64,000 nucleotides of DNA. Origin: Glandiceps talaboti (Eukaryota; Hemichordata; Enteropneusta; Spengelidae). Of this stretch, positions 58,601 through 64,000 are shown one piece after another (position 1 is the stretch's first letter; the number at the start of each line of letters is the position of its first letter). The notes below the pieces were generated by a model, which worked only from the letters and a program-made list of their open reading frames with translations, was not told the DNA's origin and ran no database searches. Where the stretch lies: the NCBI RefSeq assembly GCF_964340395.1, contig NC_135559.1, positions 9,428,759 to 9,492,758 of the forward strand, given 5' to 3'. The position numbers and the translations under genes are program-made.

Positions 58601-61391
58601 CAAACCAAATATGACAAGTTTGGTTATGACCTTTGACCTGAAAGTTTGGGTTGACCTTTGACCTGGAACTTGGGCATGCTCAGTCACGATTTTGCCACAT
58701 GAATATTTCCTTATCAACTCTAAACCATTATTTTGCCATTATCGTAGTTCTTACACAGCTATCCATGGGAATTTGAAAACTGATACGGTCTGGACTGATG
58801 GCTTAAAGTTGGGGATTATTTTCAAGAATGTACATGTTATTTTAACTTCTCTGTACAGTTGAAATCAGAAGAAAACAGTATCTGTGAACAACAACACAAC
58901 AGTAATTTTGTTCAGTTGGTCTACTGTTGTTCCTGTCTGGCACATTTGGGAAAATGAAGACTTGTATTTTAAGGCATTTATTCATCTGGTATCATTGTAC
59001 GGAGAGGTCATTATCCTGAAGGTTGGAGACCTTATACCGACGTCTGTATTTCAAATAAAACTAACAGATCCCAAACAACAGACAAATTTTAATTTTGGTG
59101 AAAATTTTTTTAAAAAGTGAACTTTTTTTTTGCAAAACAATTACATATACATGTACATATTTCAAATACTGTATAAACAATTTCTTCTTCATATTTTGGA
59201 GTTTGGAAAAACAACAAAATTTTCTTTCAAATTAGCTCATGCTGTACGACAAGGTGTACAATTTTTTTTTTTAATTTGAACTACTAAAATACAAAAGCAA
59301 CAGTTCAATACACTCCAAATTTCATATTTTTGTAGTTTAGAAGCAAAATCATTTTTTGGGAGTATTTGATTTGCTGACAGAATTCTACATGTCACAGACA
59401 TGGTCTTGCCATCCAATCAAGTCAGTCCTCATACCAGTCAAAGGTCAACACTAGCCAATCAGGAGTCAGCTATTGTAAATTCAAATTCAAATTTAAATTA
59501 ACATACTTACATGTTAGTACTTTCAAGTGGTCGTAGATACTTGCTGAGAAGTGTCTGCAGATCATTGAGATACTTCGTCTCAAATTCTACTAAATTTTGG
59601 AGTACCTGGACAAAGAAAAATAGATATAAAGAATACAGCAAAATGCAAATGTTGTACTCAAAGTTATCACATTCAAACTGAAAGTTCATGACAAGTTACG
59701 ATTTTTCTAATGTAATAACATCTAATGCTTTTGCTGGGTTTTTCAGAACCACTACAACAGAAAAGATAGGGGGAGGGGAATTGTTTTAAATTCTATTTCG
59801 CAGTTTGGGAACCCTGGTTTTAAACAGAGGACGGCTCTATTAAAAGTCGCACTATCTGCTATGCTTTCACTTGTATTTCATAATTCTGGTGGGGAACCCT
59901 ACTAAGATACCAGAAGAATGCAAGTATATTAAAATTTAACCTGTTTTCCCACTTTTAACAAAAAAAACACTGATTTCACATGAAAATAATATCAATAGAA
60001 ATATTGTACATATTTCTGAACAGTTTGCAGATTTTCAATACTTCGAAATCATTTTAAACACAGAAACTATTTTGTGATCTTTAGTGCCTTCTCAGAAGTA
60101 TACATGGAACAGGAAATTTAAGTTTTTGGAAATGTTTCAAGAAATTCGCTTTACACAACACATGAAGGTGTGTGCAACTACATTGTACTTGTCGGCAACT
60201 TAGATCCGCATCAACCTTCCCCGACCAGAAAAATATTGAATTAAAACCAAAATGCCAAGGTTGAACGAATTTTTTGAAAAAGTACCACAATCACAAAGTC
60301 TTTTGGAAAATACAGGAAAAGGGAGTGGTGTGAAGGCTAGAGTTTTGTTTTTTGAAACTTTTTAAATTCATTCTTTGCATGAACCTTTGGTTTAAGGTGT
60401 ACCTAGCCGAACATTCCCCTAGCTTTATTTGTGTGACTCCCATGTCAGGATGAACTAAAGGGTGAACTGACATGCCCCTATCTTTTGTGTGTGTGTGATT
60501 TCCATGTCAGGATGAGCTAAAGCGTAAACTGACATGCCCTTATCTTTTCATACAATTTCTATGTCAAGGTAAGCCTTAAGCCTGTCTATTACAGTGTTGA
60601 GATACATTGTTAGCTGGTCGAACCTTCTGGCCCTTGTTGAGAATATGAGGGCTAGGAGGTACAACCAGCTAACAATGTATCTCAACAGTGCAGTGGACAA
60701 CCTAATGTCAAGGTAAAATGGAAAGGTTTGATCACGTATACAGCAGTGCATTGTATGTGAAAATTTTGTATGATTTGGGATTGAAAGGAAATGAATGTAC
60801 TGTCAGGATAAAAGAAATCATATACATGTACCACGCTTTTGTAATTCAATTTTGAAAAGTGTCTATAAAATGAAAAGATTGAAAGGTTTCTGTCACCTTG
60901 CCCTTGTCAGGATTTGTTTGTCTTTCATTGCCATTTGATGTGTATATCCTGTCTCCTGTCTATAGTATCACTAAAGTATGTATATGTGTATGTGTGTGTG
61001 TGTGCATGCATGCATGCGTGCGTGCTTGTTTCCATGTGTATGTATGTATGTATGTATGTATGTATGTATGTATGTATGTATGTATGTATGTATGTATGTA
61101 TGTATGTATGTACGTACGTACGTACGTATGTATGGATGTATGTGCATATGTACGGACAGGTAGATGCATGTGTAATGCATAAATAAATGAATGAATGAAT
61201 GAATGAATGAATGAATGAATGAATGAATGAAAATATCTGTCTGTCTGTCTGTCTGTCTGTCTATGGTATCTACCTATAGTAACTTACCAGGTTGTGATAT
61301 TTTGATGTCTTTGAATCTTTATTCTGCTCTATAGTAAATGGTACAGGAGACTGTGACTTCTGTACTGGAGACCTCGTCTGACTTAAAGTAT
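43419..61391 (-). CDS. ARHGEF7: PIX-family Rho guanine nucleotide exchange factor (ARHGEF7/ARHGEF6), 14 exons visible, N-terminus outside window
   Basis: Beta-PIX activates Rac1/Cdc42 and scaffolds GIT and PAK at focal adhesions. Exons are 61391-61288, 59605-59511, 57974-57879, 57010-56885, 56205-56067, 55227-55168, 54531-54451, 53925-53782, 53339-53139, 52443-52224, 51869-51744, 50098-49970, 44653-44557 and 43626-43419. All phases agree, giving about 607 residues. Order: pre-DH linker, DH domain (VLQNLVEFETKYLNDL to VRKQKELEQEILTGTI), PH domain, proline-rich SCLRPAPPLRP, GIT-binding helix, acidic segment, coiled coil SLVDTVYALRDQV and a PDZ-ligand-like C-terminus DETKL (DETNL in vertebrates). 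The SH3 domain is not found up to 64000, so the 5' part lies further right. Confidence 0.94.
43838..44055. repeat. (TCTC / TCTGTC)n pyrimidine microsatellite
   Basis: About 215 bp of CTCTCTGTCT-type sequence between the last two PIX exons. Several overlapping frames through it are artefacts. Confidence 0.9.
44557..44653 (-). CDS. ARHGEF7: PIX exon: acidic segment before coiled coil
   Basis: Encodes HMLDDTPQVIIAEEEKIIVE then EMKGNITVVEE, matching P-Q-V-L-x-P-E-E-E-K-I-I-V-E-E of beta-PIX. Acceptor TTTACAG, donor GTAAGT. Phase 1 in, phase 2 out. Confidence 0.94.
45960..46252. repeat. Tandem array, about 62-bp unit, 5 copies
   Basis: Each unit carries CATTTGCATTAATTA, GCATTCATATGGAAATCTAG and GCTGATTGGT. 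Octamer-like (ATTTGCAT) and inverted CCAAT (ATTGG) strings thus repeat with fixed spacing. Within the large PIX intron. Confidence 0.85.
47025..47270. repeat. Tandem repeat, about 110-bp unit, 2-3 copies
   Basis: ATGAAAATATAAACATCAAA, ACTTTAACATTCCCGCTGGC and TTTTGTGTCCTTTGG recur in the same order. Confidence 0.65.
47815..48350. mobile_element. MITE-like element with AAAGGGGCA ends
   Basis: TTAAAGGGGCACAGTCTGTA near 47815 and TTGCCCCTTTAA near 48350 are inverted. An inner pair, GTCTGTAACTTTG / CAAAGTTACAGAC, lies at 47828 and 48132. The exact right end is uncertain. Located in a PIX intron. Confidence 0.5.
48695..48960. repeat. Tandem array, about 60-bp unit, 4-5 copies
   Basis: CCAATCACATTGAGATATCA and TATCACATGGATGTGATGTC recur. 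The second string contains a short palindrome, CACATGGATGTG. Confidence 0.75.
49580..49810. repeat. Degenerate tandem repeat, about 72-bp unit, 3 copies
   Basis: CAGTTTTGTAGCTATGCAT, TAATCCTTGTGTATACG and later variants (GTTTCGTGGCTATACG, ATCCTTGCGTATACA) repeat downstream of PIX exon 49970-50098. Confidence 0.6.
49920..49969 (-). CDS. ARHGEF7: Possible read-through alternative C-terminus of PIX
   Basis: If the donor at 49969 is not used, the frame continues as GGTVTCCSALQYLKKF and stops at 49922-49920. An AATAAA (49921-49916) overlaps that stop. From memory, a beta-PIX isoform ends in a comparable short Cys-Cys-Ser tail lacking the coiled coil. Inferred only. Confidence 0.35.
49970..50098 (-). 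CDS. ARHGEF7: PIX exon: linker after GIT-binding region
   Basis: Encodes DPPVHHILSSQEPRDSYGHS then NARVMSDYEDYSLILP. Phase 1 at both ends fits its neighbours, and SDYEDYS recalls the S-D-Y-D-S-I of beta-PIX. Acceptor AACACAG, donor GTGGAA. Read-through into the intron gives an alternative end (see 49920-49969). Confidence 0.8.
51744..51869 (-). CDS. ARHGEF7: PIX exon: GIT-binding region
   Basis: Encodes RPKVEEEILKKTDAKSLEED then ARILKVIESYCTSATGKGHI. It matches the L-E-E-D-A-Q-I-L-K-V-I-E-A-Y-C helix of the GIT-binding domain. Two in-phase donors 12 bp apart (GTGAGA after 51744, GTCATA after 51756) could add or drop four residues. Confidence 0.94.
52224..52443 (-). CDS. ARHGEF7: PIX exon: proline-rich region
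   Basis: Encodes LSQRSTSSTDSRSSASPTRH, then KTWSMSCLRPAPPLRP and SPKSVRKMLHSTKRKQ. The S-L-S-C-L-R-P-A-P-P-L-R-P string is diagnostic of PIX. Acceptor TGTTCAG, donor GTATAG, phase 1 out. Confidence 0.96.
53061..53111 (-). pseudogene. Duplicate of the PIX PH-exon donor end
   Basis: AGAGCTTGGCTGTGAA and AACATGAAACTACAAACGTG repeat the exon end and donor at 53122-53172 with an exact 61-bp offset. The copy reads CGACACGTTTGT where the real donor reads GGACAGGTTTGT. Confidence 0.75.
53139..53339 (-). CDS. ARHGEF7: PIX exon: PH domain, second half
   Basis: Encodes GKIPLSGIRVTKLDDSEEHY, then HAFEINGNLIERIVV and SEWMDAIQRQTKSSP; the tryptophan is the conserved PH C-terminal helix residue. Acceptor ATTGTAG; donor GTTTGT is weak. 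Both edges are copied in tandem arrays in the adjoining introns. Confidence 0.92.
53340..53700 (-). repeat. Array of five copies of the PIX PH-exon acceptor region
   Basis: Upstream (minus sense) of the acceptor GTCATTGTAG|GGGAAAATT, similar units recur near 53410, 53463, 53545, 53619 and 53684 (for example GTCATTGTAGGGAAAAAATT). They are spaced 53-82 bp. Three or four keep an AG at the equivalent place. Confidence 0.75.
53782..53925 (-). CDS. ARHGEF7: PIX exon: PH domain, first half
   Basis: Encodes EISCLGEILKMGQVTVIGED then KRDRYLLMFHSVLVMLSVSH and RMSGFIYQ. The R-Y-L-L-x-F and R-M-S-G-F-I-Y-Q strings are PIX-specific. 48 codons, donor GTAAAT. Confidence 0.95.
54451..54531 (-). CDS. ARHGEF7: PIX exon: end of DH domain
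   Basis: Encodes SMCLDVRKQKELEQEILTGT then IRQWEGE, matching the V-R-K-R-K-E-L-E segment and the W-E-G at the DH/PH junction. Acceptor TTTGCAG, donor GTAAAC, phase 0. Confidence 0.95.
54905..55090. mobile_element. Partial copy of foldback element E
   Basis: Within a PIX intron, GTGGCCATATTGGATTCTAA through GAGAAGGGGTTGGAGTTTTC matches the reverse complement of 35150-35300. The terminal GAGGCAC remains near 55087. Confidence 0.5.
55168..55227 (-). CDS. ARHGEF7: PIX exon: DH domain
   Basis: A 20-codon exon encoding EGHPDGPDVHAAIQIYRNIV. Acceptor TTTACAG, donor GTAAGT, phase 0 at both ends. Confidence 0.88.
56067..56205 (-). CDS. ARHGEF7: PIX exon: DH domain
   Basis: Encodes DKLDKFMEGQGASSPGRLTL then SMPFRRLEKYPSVLGELEKH. 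This is DH conserved region 3 with R-L-(D/E)-K-Y-P. Donor GTAAGT, phase 0 out. Confidence 0.95.
56885..57010 (-). CDS. ARHGEF7: PIX exon: DH domain
   Basis: Encodes GDRQQRAGACYLKEAPQIQS then LYTAYCGNHPRAVAVLNSEE, aligned with the Y-C-A-N-H-P segment of PIX. Acceptor TTTCAG, donor GTATTT. 126 bp, phase 2 at both ends. Confidence 0.94.
57879..57974 (-). CDS. ARHGEF7: PIX exon: DH domain
   Basis: Encodes LTSMEYATLCGNLEEIFLFQ then QSLLKEVEEFT, matching G-N-L-E-E-I-C-S-F-Q of PIX. Acceptor TTATAG, donor GTAAGT, phase 2 out. Confidence 0.94.
59511..59605 (-). CDS. ARHGEF7: PIX exon: DH domain start
   Basis: Encodes VLQNLVEFETKYLNDLQTLL then SKYLRPLESTN, the first DH helix (conserved region 1). 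Acceptor GTCCAG, donor GTAAGT, phase 2 out. Confidence 0.95.
60400..60560. repeat. Tandem repeat, about 80-bp unit
   Basis: CCATGTCAGGATGAACTAAA and GTGAACTGACATGCCCCTAT recur twice, then partially at 60560. Confidence 0.7.
60595..60687. repeat. Perfect 24-bp inverted repeat
   Basis: TGTTGAGATACATTGTTAGC plus TGGT at 60595-60618 is exactly inverted at 60664-60687, with a 45-bp spacer. ATGTCAAGGTAA occurs on both sides (about 60561 and 60706), suggesting an inserted foldback. Confidence 0.6.
61034..61263. repeat. (GTAT)n, (GTAC)n, (ATGA)n, (TCTG)n microsatellite cluster
   Basis: Four different tetranucleotide arrays lie in succession, ending 25 bp before the donor at 61287. The long frames here are repeat artefacts. 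Confidence 0.95.
61288..61391 (-). CDS. ARHGEF7: PIX exon: linker before DH domain
   Basis: Encodes TLSQTRSPVQKSQSPVPFTI then EQNKDSKTSKYHNL. It corresponds to the Ser/Pro linker between SH3 and DH, ending at Y-(H/Y)-N. Acceptor TTTGTAG, donor GTAAGT. Phase 1 in, phase 0 out. Confidence 0.85.
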
Positions 61392-61399
61392 CTACAAAA

Positions 61400-63260
61400 T
61401 AACAACATAAGACATTCCACCATTAAATACTTTACAAATATAAATTATAAACACAGTACAGAAGAAACAAACAATTCATTTACATAGTCATTCTGATTTT
61501 TTCACAAACTTTTCTTCATAAAATGAAATCCCTGATGATGATTTATCCATCCTTTTTTTCTCGTTATATCTAGCCTTTTTTTTATCAATTACTTTACTGA
61601 GGAGCATCAGTGAATAATCAAATTATAATCTATTATATATATGGCAAATAAAGTACATATACATATCTATAACTTCAAAGTTGACATTTTGAACTTTTCT
61701 GACCATTTTCCAATTCACTGCGATTTTTTCTTTCCTGCATGTAATATTGTATGTGAAACATATACCTTTTGATCTCATTTTCAATGAGGATAAAATACAA
61801 TCAGAAAACAGGTTATGTACTCAATTATTTTTACTCGATTTTTACTTCTAAAAATAAAAGTTTTAATGACAACGTTAATGCCAAATTTGTAATAACTGGA
61901 ATTGCGAAAACGTAACCCAAATATAACATAATTTGTGATCCATCAGTAAATTTTTTCTCAACATAAATGATAAATTCTCAAGCCCTCTAAACCATAGATC
62001 CTATATGTCTAAGTCTAAAAAGCGTTTTTTTTTTCAGTGTAAATAAAATCCTTCAAAAGTCTACAGTTGTACATGAGCACCTTGAAGCAATCAGATTGTG
62101 CCAATTGGTAAGTTTGACTGATAAAGTACTGTGATATCATTAAAGTATTGGATTGACTATTGATGTAACACAATATCTGACCAGTCATTATATCTGTGAG
62201 CAGATAGGGCATACCCTCCATGCTGCCTGATAAAAATGTCTGCTGATTTCGTCTACTGATATATTCAAACTTGTAAAGATTTCAAAAGAAACTTTTGAAT
62301 TGCCAGCATTTTGACTACAATGTATACTGATATATTATCTCAACTTGAACAGAAGTTTACTTGGAGGGTACAAATACTTGGCTGGTATTTTTTCAAGTCA
62401 TATTTAGAAGAAGAAACTTATTTTGCTGACAGCCATATTGGATCATCATTGTTTTGTTGTACAACATTGTGAAGCCAGACAGCCAAATCTTTCACAAATA
62501 TAAAACAAAGAATTCCCTATAATCTCTCTGAAATCAAATTGTTGTCATGTGATTTTTGGTGAAAATATTGGATTTAAAAAAAGAACATTTTGAAATGATT
62601 AAAAGTAGGCAAAATGTTTGTTGTTGACGGTTTTATGATCAGTATCCCTGAAAAACTTTCCCACCAAAATTCCAACTGAAAAATTCCAACTTATCCTGAC
62701 TTTTCATGTATTTTTTTTTTTTTTTGTACTTAAATTTCACTAATAAAAGACACATCAAGACGTTTTGAGAAAATCTCATGTTTTGTGGTTTGTGTATTTT
62801 GAAAATGACATTTTCCATCAAACCTTGCAGGAATTTGAACGTTTGTAAACTTTCAAAAAAATTTCAGAATTTTTTAGACTTATCCTTAATTATTTAAATC
62901 TATACCAAAAGCAAACAGGATTTTGTTTTTTAAATTTGAACATTTTTGAATTAAAAAAAAATTCGAAAAAATATCTGATATTAAGGAATAACATATAGAA
63001 GTATGTACACAAAACAAACTGAACACAAATTCTACACCAAAATCTTTTTAAATCTTTTTAAATCTTTGAAAAGTTTTAGTGTTTTTCAAAAAGTGCTTCA
63101 TATTTTCGTGTGTACACATAACAACAAAAAGTTGGTTCATTTCTTTGGGGCACTCTACCAAGTGACCTCACCCTCAAGGGAAATATTTTTAAAGTAAATA
63201 AAAGTGAGACTGAGAGTCAACACAGTACTTGCCCTCAACATCTTAAAGTGTTCAAATACT
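61400..63260. other. PIX intron, non-coding
   Basis: AT-rich sequence without a recognisable exon on either strand. The expected SH3 motif (W-F-P-S-N-Y) was searched for and not found here or up to 64000. Confidence 0.6.
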
Positions 63261-63265
63261 GTCAC

Positions 63266-63379
63266 CTTCATAGATACGCATATCACATTCCTTTGCCCGA
63301 TTTCTCCAGAAAGTCTGTTTCAAGGTCTGGCAAATTGATAACAGTATCCTGACAACTTGTTGTGGGTTGATTTGCATTC
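63266..63379 (-). CDS. Unrecognised candidate coding exon upstream of PIX linker exon
   Basis: Between acceptor CAGTTAG and donor GTGACA there is a 114-bp open frame, MQINPQQVVRILLSICQTLK then QTFWRNRAKECDMRIYE, phase 1 at both ends. It would join in frame to the exon at 61391 (giving E-D-T-L-S). The peptide has no SH3 or CH motif I recognise, so it may be a lineage-specific PIX exon, an exon of another gene, or chance. Confidence 0.4.
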
Positions 63380-64000
63380 CTAACTGAGATATTTCACAGT
63401 TGAAAGTTATATTTTCTCACCCTCCAAATTTAGAGAAATCAATTATTTCAAAAAATATTTCAAAAATTTCACCACATAGGTTGGAATTATGTCACATTTC
63501 TCAACATATCAAGAATTTTTCAGCATTATAATTCTATTTTCTATTTTAGTAGTTTGAAAATGTAATATACTAGAGTACTTTTCAAAAGGAACACAAAAGT
63601 TGAAATCACCAGAGGATTTTTGTCAAACTTTTTCAAATTATCAGCTTTCTTATGCTTAAGACAGAAATATTTAGTGGATGTAAATATACATAGTTCCAAA
63701 ATGAGGCAGAAAGAAAATCTGCGAAATAAAATGTGAAAATCCAAATTTCATTTAGCTTCTCCTCAGTGGGACCAAATCATAATATATTCATTTTGAACTA
63801 AAACTATAAACGGAGATAAATTTACATTATTTGACATCAAAATTGATAAAATAATATCTAAAATTGTACGAAACTGATACTCTCCTTAGCACTGCTTAAA
63901 TTCTTATGTTAAGATTAATATTGGAATAGTTTCCCTCAATATGAGACAAAAAAAATCAATTAAAATATTTGTGCTATATTTATTGGAAAACGATATTCTT

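Noticed and set aside
60898-61186. Overlapping long frames on both strands
   Set aside because: Tetranucleotide microsatellites produce open frames in every direction.
1-64000. CRISPR array, phage, operon or biosynthetic cluster
   Set aside because: Spliced metazoan genes throughout; the direct repeats are tandem arrays without unique spacers, and no prokaryotic genes are present.

Overview
The window is animal nuclear DNA: AT-rich, intron-dense, and full of microsatellites, SINE-like elements, foldback (MITE-like) elements and intronic tandem arrays. Three conserved protein genes can be rebuilt exon by exon with consistent splice phases. Gene structure and repeat style suggest a marine invertebrate bilaterian (deuterostome-like or lophotrochozoan). 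The species cannot be read from the sequence.

Layout. (1) About 0.6-20.3 kb, minus strand: a SHIP-type inositol polyphosphate 5-phosphatase (INPPL1/INPP5D family). It has an N-terminal SH2 domain and the first two thirds of the catalytic domain; its 3' part lies beyond the left edge. (2) About 20.3-21.0 kb: a compact head-to-head intergenic region, presumably a bidirectional promoter, with CRE, CCAAT, YY1-like and M-box/AP-1-like sites. (3) 20,979-31,880, plus strand: a complete 14-exon very-long-chain acyl-CoA dehydrogenase (ACADVL) of 646 residues. (4) 31.9-43.0 kb: about 11 kb of convergent intergenic DNA with no supported gene, rich in foldback elements. (5) 43.0-61.4 kb, minus strand: a PIX-type Rho guanine nucleotide exchange factor (ARHGEF7/6 family) from just before the DH domain to the coiled coil and PDZ ligand. 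Its SH3/CH part lies beyond the right edge. A 114-bp candidate exon at 63.3 kb is not recognised.

The genes are neighbours rather than a pathway. SHIP removes the 5-phosphate of PI(3,4,5)P3, PIX activates Rac/Cdc42 at adhesions, and VLCAD begins mitochondrial long-chain beta-oxidation. Only the SHIP/ACADVL pair plausibly shares a promoter.

The most unusual theme is not a new gene but a repeated structural pattern. Short tandem duplications straddle exon-intron boundaries in all three genes and leave decayed fossil exon edges and decoy splice sites beside the functional exons (SHIP exons 3 and 4, ACADVL exons 11 and 12, both edges of the PIX PH exon). Other points are 33-35 bp hAT-like palindromes with 8-bp target duplications, a possible AT-AG minor-spliceosome intron in SHIP, and two alternative C-termini for PIX. 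No operon, CRISPR array, phage or prokaryote-type system is present.
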